A stretch of DNA of 64,000 bases from CAUZIR01 sp034421295 (GCA_034421295.1 DAOUKM010000002.1:35300-99299); one strand, 5' to 3'; counted from the stretch's first letter, positions 8,801-17,104 are shown. Notes: generated by a model not told the origin, from the letters alone. Program-made: numbers and translations.

Positions 8801-9091
8801 CTCGATGAACAGGACGCTCGCACGAAGCTACTTTTCCTGATCAGCGACGGAAGGCCCCAAGACAGGGGCTACAGCAGGGAGGGCGTGGAGAAGGAATACG
8901 CGGTCCATGACACCCGCATGGCGCTGGACGAGGCGCGCGCCAAGGCCGTAAACGCCTTCTGCCTGACGGTGGACCGAAGCGGCCACGACTACCTGAAGAC
9001 GATGACCCAGGACATGGGCTACGAGGTCCTGGACGACATCTACAGCCTCCCGCACAGGCTTCTGTACCTGTACCGCAAGCTCACCATGTAG
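5858..9091 (+). CDS. NorD/CbbO-like von Willebrand A domain protein with N-terminal helical repeats
   Basis: A 1077-residue protein, longer than typical NorD proteins. The C-terminal vWA domain begins near residue 845 (RDVAVVFLLDTSAST), where DTSAS is the MIDAS motif, and ends in a NorD-like tail (VLDDIYSLPHRLLYLYRKL). The region of about residues 590-750 is acidic and glutamine-rich and probably flexible. Residues of about 35-240 contain a repeating unit of 37-40 residues with an aromatic (W41, W81, W118, F158) followed by a small helix and a phenylalanine-rich FFxxSP-type end, suggesting a helical solenoid. It starts 10 bases after the NUDIX stop. With the NorQ-like ATPase it should form a metal-insertion or activation chaperone; the client is unknown. 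Confidence 0.85.
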   Translation: MIAREKALSALSEFPDGLCDEYERARPVMDAELSPEQVGRWFETGIEIAGQSAHSWDAAVQFFRASPGVIASMPPDHFMKWVECGLSLSVDSPTLGSSYFAAGPRTMAILGSRHIEDWTDLGRGLYKGTWKSSTLANRFFETSPDLLNELTFEQFQRFVGFLDILSRHSYDLAAECLALGQRLFPIVGEDKDAFISLSLTLVETGWRQVKAFFEASAKSLPRVEQSQRLRFLRMSETLLVSGATNMPSTMLEISQAMQDIEPGSHGQVLDMAQPVLEILPTAMPEFVKNAPVVLDRHRLSLYQLSVWCEEGKRVLHQNRDGGLAFFKIESAHSEKFLEEISSGIEFSRIQAIVEMYCRALAGEEVDLADTQDLVDKNIGWVSSESPTTEGSTVYLPSLVDRYPTKDENFLWFKVVATHQVARMEFGSFRFEFDRPAARFENMRFELEKARRSGDGPLPSAADLQRFFDLFDDRQLALDVFSVVEDGRVDAKVKVEYRGIKRPYERVQKDSLESRTEIRDLPAREALVEFLVRVSLSGEGTIYVPSEHKSTARQIAAIARQTMTDQATVEDTAEATLRIYALLVQVANEEVDRDDWDPLDVEEEPESESLSDPDAMNSLMEQMGAGSDPNAEQSDEQYDSPKPVDYRGDFKPELTQFLERLRNQGQGEEGDEQGEAITQEMLERLLESSVEVAQDSPDGEARSLTDEMTENMLKEVGLQKPDSAEGGQGPLVHVDESGGELEADEPETFVYDEWDFRAEDYKPRWCVVRQKNMPEGDATYYSSVLGHYGSLVQQVRRQFELMVPEMMRKERRLQDGEDIDIDDVIEAMVDINTGSSPSEKLYWRRNKVQRDVAVVFLLDTSASTAEAIDDSKRTADEWGAPDDPVEYMLWLRSRRGEGAKRSYKRIIDLEKEALVLLINALEAIGDTYGIYGFSGYGRENVEFYTIKDVDELFSERIRRRIDRIAPLHATRMGPAIRHATAKLDEQDARTKLLFLISDGRPQDRGYSREGVEKEYAVHDTRMALDEARAKAVNAFCLTVDRSGHDYLKTMTQDMGYEVLDDIYSLPHRLLYLYRKLTM

Positions 9092-9157
9092 CCGCCGGCG
9101 GTCCCGGTGGTCCGGGCACGGCGCCGGACCGCGGCGGGCCGGAGAGCCCTTGCGGGA

Positions 9158-10201
9158 CTAGCCGTCCTCGGGCAGGTCGTAGTCCTCTCGGCGGGGCGGC
9201 ACCTCTATGTAGAGGGGGTCGAGGTCCAGGGCGAAGACCGAGTCCACCCAGTCCGCCGGGAGCAGCAGCAGGGGCTGGGCGAGCTCACCCTCCTCGGTTC
9301 GGGCGTAGTAGCCGGTGCCGTCCTCGTTCATCTCCCCGATGCGGTAGATCACGCCGTCGTCGTACTCGGTGCCCCGCGACGTGAGGCCGGCGAACCTGAG
9401 GTGGATGGCGGTCGATTTCTCGAAGATCCCGTACGGGGTGAAGTCATCCACGTGGTTCTGGAGCACCACCTGCCCGATGGGTCCCTCCAGGAGCGGTACG
9501 CCCTCGGCCTGCCAGCGGTCCATCTGCAGGCCCACCCACTTTGTGTCCACGCCGTGGCGCTGGACCGTCCATTCGCCCTTGCGGATCTTGAACTGCAGCC
9601 AGGAGCTGTCGCCCCCGTGGTGCTCGCCCTTGATGATGCTGAGCTCGAGTATGTCGTCGGGATCTCGCTGAACGAACCACTTTGGCAGTGGGGGCTCCCT
9701 CACGAGCCGCGACAGGACCTCGCCCCAGGTGGAGGTGATCAGAAACAGCTGGTTGAACCCCTCGACCTGCCCGTAGTGGTGCTTTCCGTCGGTGGTCAGG
9801 TCGCCCAGCAGCACGTTGATGTCGCGGCCGTCCGAGAGCCTTACCCGCACCTCGGTCTCCGGGGTGGACAGCCCGTATTGCGCGGGGTTGTCGATCTGCT
9901 CCTGCAGCAGCCTCCGGGAGCGGGGACCGGTGAGTATGAGCACCATCCCGCCCCAGCGCTCGCGCCGCGGCGCCACGCCGGGCAGGCCTTCGAACTGCCA
10001 CTTGCGGTCCTCGTCGCGGAGGAACCTCACCCTCTCGCCACGGTGCCTGACCTCGATGATGTCGATGTCGGATTCGGAGACCTGGTAGAACCAAGGGGCG
10101 TCAGGCTCCTCCTCCGGGGTAGAGCTGAAGGGGTTTACCCAGACCACTACGCCGATGGCGACGCCCACGGCGATCAAGAAGATGGTGACCCGTAAGTTCA
10201 A
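9158..10201 (-). CDS. DUF4340-domain protein of the Gld-type ABC locus
   Basis: A 347-residue protein with one N-terminal membrane anchor (IFLIAVGVAIGVVVWV, residues 6-21), the rest being predicted extracytoplasmic beta-rich sequence with repeated units beginning SESDIDIIEVRHRGERVRF and HLRFAGLTSRGTEYDD. This matches DUF4340 proteins, which occur next to GldG-type ABC transporter subunits. The stop of the upstream gldG-like gene is only 12 bases away, so the four genes form one operon. Exact function is unknown. The ATG at 10201 is accepted because the anchor follows at once. Confidence 0.82.
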   Translation of the reverse strand: MNLRVTIFLIAVGVAIGVVVWVNPFSSTPEEEPDAPWFYQVSESDIDIIEVRHRGERVRFLRDEDRKWQFEGLPGVAPRRERWGGMVLILTGPRSRRLLQEQIDNPAQYGLSTPETEVRVRLSDGRDINVLLGDLTTDGKHHYGQVEGFNQLFLITSTWGEVLSRLVREPPLPKWFVQRDPDDILELSIIKGEHHGGDSSWLQFKIRKGEWTVQRHGVDTKWVGLQMDRWQAEGVPLLEGPIGQVVLQNHVDDFTPYGIFEKSTAIHLRFAGLTSRGTEYDDGVIYRIGEMNEDGTGYYARTEEGELAQPLLLLPADWVDSVFALDLDPLYIEVPPRREDYDLPEDG

Positions 10202-10213
10202 CCGTACTCCCCG

Positions 10214-11884
10214 CTAGCGTCTTCTCCACCAGACCCAGGCCCCCAGGAGGACGAGCAGGGCCGGGGGCAGAAACCAGCTGGACCACTGAATGAAGTCGCG
10301 CTCATTACTTGTAAGTACGAGCTCTCTCACCGGGAAGATCTTCGGCCGAATGGATATCAGGTCCACGTCGTCGGTCACGTAGTTGACGGAATTGAGGAAA
10401 AAGTCGGCATTGTCCCGGCTCGTGAAGAACTCGTTGGAGACGAAATCGGAATCTCCGAAGGCGACCAGCTTGGTCAGGGGCATGGAGGAAAGGCACCTTA
10501 TCGGCGGATCGCCTATCTTGGCGCAGGCCTCGACTACCGAGGCGACGGCATACGGTCCGGGGATGTCCACGGTCGGGTCCGGGCGCGGGTTGTCCACGTC
10601 GGTCTCCAGCCAGCTGGCCTGGGTCGTTAGCGCAAGCGGCACAAAGCGCGTGTGCGGCGGGATGTCCTCTGCGGGCAGCGTCGCTCCTACGGCGGTCGCA
10701 TCGGGGAAGAAGGTGACGTCGATCTGGGAGGTGATGCCGACACCGGACAGCTCGGTGCTCACGTACTGGCCGTTCGCCCGCTGAACCAGGGGCGTCAGCA
10801 GCCTGCCGGCTATCGAGCTGCCGGCATCCGCCAGGGTCTTCACGCTGACCCGGATACCCCACTCGGCGAGCAGGTCGCGGAAGGACGGCGGGCTGTTGGG
10901 GTCCAGCAGCACCACCATCCTGCCCCCCGCAGAAAGGTAGCCGTCCAGGGCGGCATACTCCTCGGGGTCCAGGTCCTGCTCGGGTCCGGCAACGACCACC
11001 GCGGCCGCGTCGGGCGGCACGGACCTGACCTGCAGGAGGTTGAGCGCCTGCACCGCGTAGTTGTCCCTGAGCAGGCCCTCCAGCGCCAGGTCGAACCCGA
11101 TCGTCTCGATGTCGCCGGTCGCAACGTCGCGCGTGGCCGACCGCTCCTTGTGTCCGGTCAGTATGTATACCTTCTTGCGCTCCACCCCGGTGACCACCAG
11201 GACACCGGTCACCAGCTGCTGCTCGGTGGCCGGGAACACCTGCTGGAAGGTGCCCACCTCCAGGTTCTCTATGACGATGGCGGGAAACTGGGTGACGTTG
11301 TAATTGAGGGCGATCGCACGGCGCAGCTCGGGGTCGACGAACCGGTATTCGAAGTTGTTGCTGTTGCGGGCAAACTCGTTGAGTATGTCCTCGACCTGCT
11401 GGCTGCGTATGTCGCCCTCCACGAAGAACGCATTCGCCCTCACGGGCACCTCAAGGTTGTTGAGTATCTGCACCGTCTGGGGGGCCAGGGTGAAAAAGCG
11501 GGTCGCCGTAACGTCGAAGCGCTGAAAGTTCCTGAAGAACAGGAAGTTGATCAGGATGATGATGGCGAAGAAGGCCACCGCCATGATCAGGATGTTGGTG
11601 CCGTACCTTGCCTGCCGACCGACCAGGAAGATCGCCACTCCACGGGGAGACAGGACCAGGGAGCCGAACAGGAGCGCCGCGCCTATTATCAGGACGGTCA
11701 GGGAGAATCCCTCTATGTCCTCGATGGACAGGTAGAGGATCCCGCCGGCAACCACGGCGACCACACCCACGATGGCCGCCACCGTGCTCCAGAACGAGGT
11801 CGACCTTACCTGGGACCTGAGCGCCTCTCCCAGGGTCTCCTCTGCGGGCGCCAGCTTGGAAGGATCGTCAAGCACTAGCGCCAC
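10214..11884 (-). CDS. GldG-like ABC transporter auxiliary protein
   Basis: A 556-residue membrane protein. Three transmembrane segments are near the N-terminus (about residues 34-53, 60-80 and 95-120), followed by a large extracytoplasmic domain containing VPVRANAFFVEGDIRSQQ and GYLSAGGRMVVLLDPN, typical of the ABC-type auxiliary substrate-binding-like domain of GldG proteins. A final transmembrane helix (WFLPPALLVLLGAWVWW) precedes a basic tail. In Bacteroidota, GldFG with GldA supports gliding; outside that group these complexes are uncharacterised exporters. It overlaps the upstream permease gene by 10 bases. Confidence 0.85.
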   Translation of the reverse strand: MALVLDDPSKLAPAEETLGEALRSQVRSTSFWSTVAAIVGVVAVVAGGILYLSIEDIEGFSLTVLIIGAALLFGSLVLSPRGVAIFLVGRQARYGTNILIMAVAFFAIIILINFLFFRNFQRFDVTATRFFTLAPQTVQILNNLEVPVRANAFFVEGDIRSQQVEDILNEFARNSNNFEYRFVDPELRRAIALNYNVTQFPAIVIENLEVGTFQQVFPATEQQLVTGVLVVTGVERKKVYILTGHKERSATRDVATGDIETIGFDLALEGLLRDNYAVQALNLLQVRSVPPDAAAVVVAGPEQDLDPEEYAALDGYLSAGGRMVVLLDPNSPPSFRDLLAEWGIRVSVKTLADAGSSIAGRLLTPLVQRANGQYVSTELSGVGITSQIDVTFFPDATAVGATLPAEDIPPHTRFVPLALTTQASWLETDVDNPRPDPTVDIPGPYAVASVVEACAKIGDPPIRCLSSMPLTKLVAFGDSDFVSNEFFTSRDNADFFLNSVNYVTDDVDLISIRPKIFPVRELVLTSNERDFIQWSSWFLPPALLVLLGAWVWWRRR

Positions 11885-12609
11885 CTCCGGGTCTCTATCG
11901 CCCGGACGGACAGGAACAGGAACACCGCTATCATGCTCAGGTAGTAGACGACGTTGCTGGTGTCCACCACGCCCCTGGCGAAGTCAGCGAAGTGGGCCTG
12001 GATCGATATCCTCTCGACGATATCGACCGCGACTCCCTCGAGGCGAAGGCCCAGCAGGTCGATGAACGTCAGGACCGACAGGCTGCCGATCCCGAGAACC
12101 GCCGCAACGATCTGGTTGTTGGTAAGGGAGGAGGCCAGCATCCCGATCGCAAGCGCCGCGGCCCCGTAAAGCACCATGCCAAGGTAGGCGGCCATCACCG
12201 GACCGCTGTCCGGCTCCCCGAAGGCGTAGATCATCAATACGTAGTAGAGCGTCATGGCAAGCGTCGCGATCAGGAGCACGACGCTTGCCAGGTACTTGCC
12301 CAGCACCACCTCCCAGTCCCGCACCGGCGCCGTGAGCAGCAGTTCCATGGTCCCGAGCTTCTGCTCCTCGGCCAGCAGCCGCATCGTCAGGACGGGCGCA
12401 AGGAGGATGAAGAACGTCGTCGATGGGCCCGCGAAGGCGCGGACCGCCGCCTCGGGCGTGGGGCTGAGCACGTCGAGTACGAACCAGATCCCCGCGTGAA
12501 GGACGAACATCGCGCCGACCACGTAGGCGGTGGGGGTCTGGAAGTAGATGCGCAGCTCCTTCCAGGCGATCGCCGCAAGGTTATTCCACGAAGTGACGAT
12601 GTTGTTCAA
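11875..12609 (-). CDS. ABC-2 type permease (GldF-like)
   Basis: A 244-residue integral membrane protein with about six hydrophobic helices and the sequence LAEEQKLGTMELLLTAPVRDWEVVLGKYLA, where the LGTMELLLTAPV stretch is the hallmark of GldF/ABC-2 permeases of the NosY type. It is the membrane channel subunit for the ATPase encoded immediately upstream, with which it overlaps by four bases, and for the GldG-like protein encoded downstream. Substrate unknown. Confidence 0.9.
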   Translation of the reverse strand: MNNIVTSWNNLAAIAWKELRIYFQTPTAYVVGAMFVLHAGIWFVLDVLSPTPEAAVRAFAGPSTTFFILLAPVLTMRLLAEEQKLGTMELLLTAPVRDWEVVLGKYLASVVLLIATLAMTLYYVLMIYAFGEPDSGPVMAAYLGMVLYGAAALAIGMLASSLTNNQIVAAVLGIGSLSVLTFIDLLGLRLEGVAVDIVERISIQAHFADFARGVVDTSNVVYYLSMIAVFLFLSVRAIETRRWR

Positions 12610-13592
12610 CTCTGCTCAGCCCCGCTTGTCTCATCGGCGACCGGCTCGGCCGCCTCTTCGGTGGTGGTCAGCCGAAGGAATATCTCCTCCAGCGACATTC
12701 CTATGGACTCGAGCCTCAGGAGTCCCCAGCCGCCGCTGACCAGAGCGCTGGCCAGGTCGGCCCTGACGTCGACGCCCTGGGCGGCCTCGATCTCGTAGCT
12801 GCCGTACGCCTCCCCCGCGGTCGGGGGCCTTCGCTGCACGGAGGTGACCCCGTCGACCCTCCCAGCGGCCTTTACGACCTCGCGTGTGGGCCCGAGCACG
12901 TCCACCTCGATCCGCTCGACGCCCCTCAGGCGAGTGGCCAGGTTCTCCGGGCGGTCGATGGCCACTATCTGGCCCTCGTGGATGATGATGACCCGCTCGC
13001 AGATCGTGCTGACCTCGGGGAGGATGTGGGTGCTTACGATCACCGTTCGCTCACCGCCCAGGTCCCTGATCAGCTCCCTGGTCTCGACGACCTGGATCGG
13101 ATCGATCCCGATGGTGGGCTCATCGAGTATGAGGACCTGGGGCTCGTGCAGGATCGCCTGGGCGACGCCGACCCTCTGCCGAAAGCCCTTTGAGAGCTTG
13201 TAGATGTAGGTGGTGAAGTACTCCTGGAGCCGGCAGATCTCGATCACGTCGTCGATGCGCCGGTTCAGATGCCCGGGAGCCATGCCCCGGATTCGGCCCA
13301 TGAACGCCAGGTAGTCCTCCACGGACATGTCGCTGTAGAGGGGAACGGTTTCGGGAAGGTAGCCGATGTGGCGCCGCGCCTCCAGAGACTCGGTCACGAT
13401 GTCGTGGCCGGCCACCGAGCACTTGCCGTGGGTGGGAGGAACGAAGCCGGTGATGATCTTCATCGTGGTCGATTTGCCCGCACCGTTGGGGCCCAGGAAG
13501 CCCAGCACCTCGCCCTGCTCGACGCGGAAGCTGATATCGGTGATGGCAGGGAAGCTGCCGTAGTACTTTGTTACGGAGTCGAGTTCAATCAT
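12606..13592 (-). CDS. ABC transporter ATP-binding protein (GldA-like)
   Basis: A 328-residue ABC ATPase. Walker A is GPNGAGKST (about residues 34-42), the signature is LSKGFRQRVGVAQA, and Walker B is VLILDEPTIGIDP, followed by the H-loop STHILPEV. The C-terminal extension after about residue 220 resembles that of GldA/CcmA-type exporters (DUF4162-like). It is the first gene of the four-gene minus-strand operon. A TATAGA -10-like box at 13607-13612 on the minus strand lies close to the ATG, so the leader would be under 10 bases. Confidence 0.92.
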   Translation of the reverse strand: MIELDSVTKYYGSFPAITDISFRVEQGEVLGFLGPNGAGKSTTMKIITGFVPPTHGKCSVAGHDIVTESLEARRHIGYLPETVPLYSDMSVEDYLAFMGRIRGMAPGHLNRRIDDVIEICRLQEYFTTYIYKLSKGFRQRVGVAQAILHEPQVLILDEPTIGIDPIQVVETRELIRDLGGERTVIVSTHILPEVSTICERVIIIHEGQIVAIDRPENLATRLRGVERIEVDVLGPTREVVKAAGRVDGVTSVQRRPPTAGEAYGSYEIEAAQGVDVRADLASALVSGGWGLLRLESIGMSLEEIFLRLTTTEEAAEPVADETSGAEQS

Positions 13593-13758
13593 CGGTCTGG
13601 AGCCGTTCTATAAACGAACTGCCTCCCCAAAGGTTACGTTCAGGCATGTTGGCGGGATTCGAGCTTCGGGCGATTTCGAGATATTCAGGGTACGGAATGT
13701 TCGGGCCGACGCCGCGACCATGGGCGGGACGGCCTGCCCATGCGGCCGAACGGGATTT

Positions 13759-13792
13759 TATACTAACAGCTTGGACCGTTCAAATAGGAGGA
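13759..13792 (+). promoter_or_regulatory. speD -10 element and strong ribosome binding site
   Basis: TATACT at 13759-13764 is a good -10 box; no -35 is clear. AGGAGGA at 13786-13792 is a near-perfect Shine-Dalgarno sequence seven bases before the TTG start of speD, and it decides this non-ATG start. Confidence 0.55.
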
Positions 13793-13799
13793 TCTGCAT

Positions 13800-14222
13800 T
13801 TGCACCTGGCCATTGACGCATACGGGGTCGACTCCGAGACCCTTGCCGACGAGATCCTGATAGCCGATTTCCTCGACAGCTGTCCCGGGACCATAGGCAT
13901 GACCAAGATCATGGCTCCCCAGGTCTATACGTACAGGGGTAAGGAGCCCAGGGACTGGGGCGTCTCCGGCTTCGTGATAATCGCAGAGAGCCACATCTCC
14001 GTTCACACCTTCCCCGAGCGCGGCTACCTGAGCGTCGATATATTCTCGTGCAAGGACTTTGACCGGGGTCTGGCCGAAGATGACGTGAGGGCGCGCTTTG
14101 GGGCAAGCGACGTGAGGGTCTGGCTCATGGACCGCGGGGTGGACCACGACAGCCAGCGCACCATGTACGGGACGATGGTGAGGGAGCGGGTGGGCCTCAG
14201 GGACGGGAGGCGGAAGGCCTGA
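13800..14222 (+). CDS. speD: S-adenosylmethionine decarboxylase proenzyme
   Basis: A 140-residue bacterial (class 1B) AdoMet decarboxylase that supplies the aminopropyl donor for spermidine. The self-cleavage site is in ESHISVHTFPE, where the serine becomes the pyruvoyl group of the alpha chain; the GTIGMTKIMAPQVYTY stretch is also conserved. The start is TTG at 13800, supported by AGGAGGA seven bases upstream and by the family N-terminus HLAIDAYG. An agmatinase-like gene follows 40 bases downstream, consistent with a polyamine operon. Spermidine synthase is not in the window. Confidence 0.94.
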   Translation: MHLAIDAYGVDSETLADEILIADFLDSCPGTIGMTKIMAPQVYTYRGKEPRDWGVSGFVIIAESHISVHTFPERGYLSVDIFSCKDFDRGLAEDDVRARFGASDVRVWLMDRGVDHDSQRTMYGTMVRERVGLRDGRRKA

Positions 14223-14262
14223 TCCGGGACCTAAGGCCTGCACCGGTGCCCCGGCCCATCTC

Positions 14263-15123
14263 GTGATGGAGGCTGCGGGCAATTTCCTCGGCTACGCTCC
14301 TGGTGAGGTGGAGCCCGCCTCGGCGAGGGCCGCCCTCCTGCCGGTGCCGTATGACGGCACCGTCTCGTACAGGAAGGGAGCCCGCCTCGGTCCTGCAGCG
14401 ATCATCGAGGCATCCCGCCAGCTGGAGGACTACGACCTTGAGCTGGGCTGCGACCCCTCCGAGCTGGGCATCTACACCGCAGCGCCCATCGACATCGGCG
14501 AGGCCGGTCCTGAGGCCGTGGTCGATGAGGTGCAGCGGGCGGTGTCGACCCTGGCCAGGCCCGGCGTACTGATCGGGGTGCTGGGGGGAGAGCACACCGT
14601 TGCCGTCGGCGCGGTCCGGGCCGTTTCGTCCATGTTCGAAGGCCTGTCGGTGCTTTTTCTGGATGCCCATGCCGACATGCGCGAGCACTACCAGGGCAGC
14701 CGATACAGCCACGCGTGCACGGCCCGAAGGATCGCCGAGACATGCGACCTGGTCCAGGTGGGGGTCAGGAGCGCAGAGCAGGGAGAGTGGGACTGGATGC
14801 GTTCCCGCGGGGTTCCGGTGGTGACCTGGCCGCCCGAAGCAGGGAGGGACGTGACCGCAGAGGTCCTCTCTCACCTGGGTGAGACCGTGTACGTGTCCAT
14901 CGACCTTGACGTCCTCGACACCTCGGTGATGTCCGCGGTGGGCACGCCCGAGCCTGGGGGCATGCGGTGGGAGGAGCTTCTGTCCCTCCTCAGGGCGGTG
15001 TCGAGAGAGCGGGAGATCGTAGGCTTCGACGTTACGGAACTGGCCCCGGAAGAGGGCCCTGAGGCCTGCACATACACGGCGGCGAAGCTGGTCTACAAGC
15101 TCATAGGGTATGCCCTCATTTGA
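14263..15123 (+). CDS. speB: Agmatinase / arginase-family ureohydrolase
   Basis: A 286-residue ureohydrolase. The binuclear manganese site is visible in GGEHT, FLDAHADM and YVSIDLDVLD, and the C-terminal GFDVTELAPEEGPEACTYTAAKL is typical of agmatinases. It would release urea and putrescine from agmatine. Arginase-family relatives such as guanidinobutyrase cannot be excluded. Starts at 14263 (GTG) and 14266 (ATG) are both possible. Its position after speD favours the agmatinase role in polyamine synthesis. Confidence 0.86.
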   Translation: MMEAAGNFLGYAPGEVEPASARAALLPVPYDGTVSYRKGARLGPAAIIEASRQLEDYDLELGCDPSELGIYTAAPIDIGEAGPEAVVDEVQRAVSTLARPGVLIGVLGGEHTVAVGAVRAVSSMFEGLSVLFLDAHADMREHYQGSRYSHACTARRIAETCDLVQVGVRSAEQGEWDWMRSRGVPVVTWPPEAGRDVTAEVLSHLGETVYVSIDLDVLDTSVMSAVGTPEPGGMRWEELLSLLRAVSREREIVGFDVTELAPEEGPEACTYTAAKLVYKLIGYALI

Positions 15124-15178
15124 GCCATCGACCCCTATGCGTAGCGGCGCGCGAGCCGGTATGGTCCGCCCTTGGGCG

Positions 15179-15187
15179 TGCTAGAAT
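15179..15187 (+). promoter_or_regulatory. Extended -10 promoter placing the iscS transcript start at its ATG
   Basis: TGCTAGAAT is an extended -10 element; its last base is only seven bases before the iscS ATG at 15195. Transcription would therefore begin at or next to the start codon and give a leaderless mRNA. No Shine-Dalgarno-like sequence fits in the short gap. The same nine bases occur in the coaE promoter. Confidence 0.5.
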
Positions 15188-15194
15188 CTAACCT

Positions 15195-16412
15195 ATGGAC
15201 GGCTCATCCGGACCGGTCTTCGATTCCACCTCGGGCGTCATATACATGGACCATGCGGCCACGACGCCCGTGGACCCGCGCGTGCTGGAGGCGATGATCC
15301 CGTACTTCGCAGTGAGCTTCGGCAACCCGTCCAGCATCTACGGTCCGGCCCAGGAGGCGCGAAAGGCGATCGACGATGCCCGCCAGGGCGTCGCGGATGT
15401 TCTCGGGGCCAGGGCGAGCGAGGTGGTGTTCACCAGCGGCGGTACAGAGTCGGACAACCTTGCGATCAAGGGTGCGGCGCTCGCCCTGCGGGGGGCCGGA
15501 AATCACATCGTCACCTCGAGCATCGAGCACCATGCGGTCCTTCACGCCTGCGAGCAGCTTGAGCAGTTCGGGTTCGAGGTCACCTTCGTCCCGGTCGATG
15601 GGGAGGGGATGGTATCGTCGGCCGACGTCGATGGTGCCGTGACCGAGCGGACGGTCCTAGTCAGCGTGATGCTTGCCAACAACGAGATAGGCACCATCCA
15701 GCCGGTGGCTGAGATAGCCGGGCTGGTAAAGGCAAGGGCCGGCCGGGAGGGTCGAACCATCGTCGTCCACACGGACGCCGTGCAGGGCGCGGGTTACCTC
15801 GATCTCAACGTCCGGGCTCTCGGGGTCGACATGCTGAGCCTTTCGGCGCACAAGTTCTACGGTCCCAAGGGAGTCGGCGCGCTGTACGTTAAGAGAGGCA
15901 CTCCGTTCGAGCCGCAGCTTGTCGGGGGCGGTCAGGAGAGGCACAGGCGGTCCGGCACGGAGAACGTCCCGGGCATTGTTGGCCTGGCGGCCGCCCTGGA
16001 GCTGGCCGAGCAGCGCCGCCGCGCCGGTGTGGAGGAGATCGGCAGGCTGCGCGACCGGGTCATCGAGGGCCTGATCGAGCGCGTCGAGGGGGTGCGCCTT
16101 AACGGGCACCGGACCTACAGGCTCGCCAACAACGTGAGCGTGGCGTTCGAGTCGGTGGAGGGAGAGCCTATCCTGCTGGGCCTGGATTTCGCAGGGATAT
16201 GCGCCTCCAGCGGAAGCGCCTGCTCATCGGCGTCGCTTGAGCCATCGCACGTGCTGCTCGCGATCGGCCTCGGCGCCGACCTTGCCCAGGGGAGTCTGAG
16301 GATAACGCTGGGTCACGAAAACACTGACGAGGACGTAGATGCCCTTCTTGACACACTGCCCGAACTGGTCGCGAGGCTCAGAGCAATGCCGTCCCTGGCC
16401 GCGGTGGAATGA
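15195..16412 (+). CDS. iscS: Cysteine desulfurase (IscS/NifS family)
   Basis: A 405-residue PLP enzyme that takes sulfur from cysteine for Fe-S clusters and thio-modifications. Visible are the N-terminal YMDHAATTPVDPRVLEAM, the SGGTESDNLAIKG cofactor loop, the PLP lysine in LSLSAHKFYGPKGVGALYV, and the active-site cysteine loop SSGSACSS. The group (IscS-type rather than SufS) is judged from the ATTPVDPRV and GSACSS patterns. The ATG at 15195 is accepted; an internal ATG at 15246 begins at MDHAATT and could be the true start. A lipoprotein gene begins one base after the stop. Confidence 0.94.
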   Translation: MDGSSGPVFDSTSGVIYMDHAATTPVDPRVLEAMIPYFAVSFGNPSSIYGPAQEARKAIDDARQGVADVLGARASEVVFTSGGTESDNLAIKGAALALRGAGNHIVTSSIEHHAVLHACEQLEQFGFEVTFVPVDGEGMVSSADVDGAVTERTVLVSVMLANNEIGTIQPVAEIAGLVKARAGREGRTIVVHTDAVQGAGYLDLNVRALGVDMLSLSAHKFYGPKGVGALYVKRGTPFEPQLVGGGQERHRRSGTENVPGIVGLAAALELAEQRRRAGVEEIGRLRDRVIEGLIERVEGVRLNGHRTYRLANNVSVAFESVEGEPILLGLDFAGICASSGSACSSASLEPSHVLLAIGLGADLAQGSLRITLGHENTDEDVDALLDTLPELVARLRAMPSLAAVE

Positions 16413-16413
16413 A

Positions 16414-16932
16414 TTGCTGAAGCGGGCCCTGGTGCCGTCCCTGGTCGCATTGCTGCTCGTCGTTGTCGCCGCCGGATGCGGCGGAGGCGAGCCGGACGCC
16501 TTCGCGGTACGCGGCCGGACCATGGAGATAGTCTTCGAGAGGCCGGTGGTCGGCAAGAGGGTGTTTTTCACCAACGCGGACATCTCCTACAAGATTGAGG
16601 TGGCCGATCCGAGCACCCGGATCGCGGCGGTGAAGGTGACGGTCATAAACCGGCAGATAAACATCACAAAGCTCCGGGTGGGAAGCGATTCGGTCTTCAT
16701 CGGCAACGGCCGGATCGGCGAGCGCCACGGGGCGATATCGCCATTCCACAGCGCGGACACCTACACGGGGGAGATCCCCGAAGAGGAGTCATTCTCACCG
16801 CTGCTGTGGGACGACTTCGAGCTGGAGCGAGGGTTCCAGTCCTCGGGCTGGATATTCTTCGAGGTGCCTGTCGGCACGGACCTGGACACCCTCTGGTGGT
16901 CGGCCGCCGACGACATCATCGGCAGGTTCTAG
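16414..16932 (+). CDS. Putative lipoprotein of unknown function
   Basis: A protein of about 172 residues. The likely start is TTG at 16414, giving a signal peptide (LLKRALVPSLVALLLVVVAAGC) with the lipobox V-A-A-G-C, so the mature protein would be anchored at an outer leaflet by cysteine 22. The rest is beta-rich, with IAAVKVTVINRQINITKLRV and WIFFEVPVGTDLDTLWWSAAD, reminiscent of DUF4352-like immunoglobulin-fold proteins, but no family is assigned. It begins one base after the iscS stop and is probably co-transcribed. A longer frame runs upstream inside iscS but would destroy the signal peptide logic. Confidence 0.7.
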   Translation: MLKRALVPSLVALLLVVVAAGCGGGEPDAFAVRGRTMEIVFERPVVGKRVFFTNADISYKIEVADPSTRIAAVKVTVINRQINITKLRVGSDSVFIGNGRIGERHGAISPFHSADTYTGEIPEEESFSPLLWDDFELERGFQSSGWIFFEVPVGTDLDTLWWSAADDIIGRF

Positions 16933-16960
16933 CCGCCGGTCACGAGGGCAAGGTTTCGGA

Positions 16961-16966
16961 TAGAAT
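16961..16966 (+). promoter_or_regulatory. Possible -10 element upstream of trxA
   Basis: TAGAAT matches the -10 boxes of coaE and iscS. No good -35 is visible. If used, the trxA leader would be about 130 bases, ending in a CAAGGAGAGAC ribosome binding site just before the ATG. Confidence 0.35.
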
Positions 16967-17104
16967 GAAGGGCGCGCTCGCAAGCCGCGCCGCCGGTCAG
17001 GGTCCTCCGCCCGAGGTCCGTCGCCGGGGCGGCCGCGGGACCGGTTCCGGGCCATGGCTGAGCGCCGAGGATGAGTCCGGGCAACCACCAAGGAGAGACG
17101 GCGG

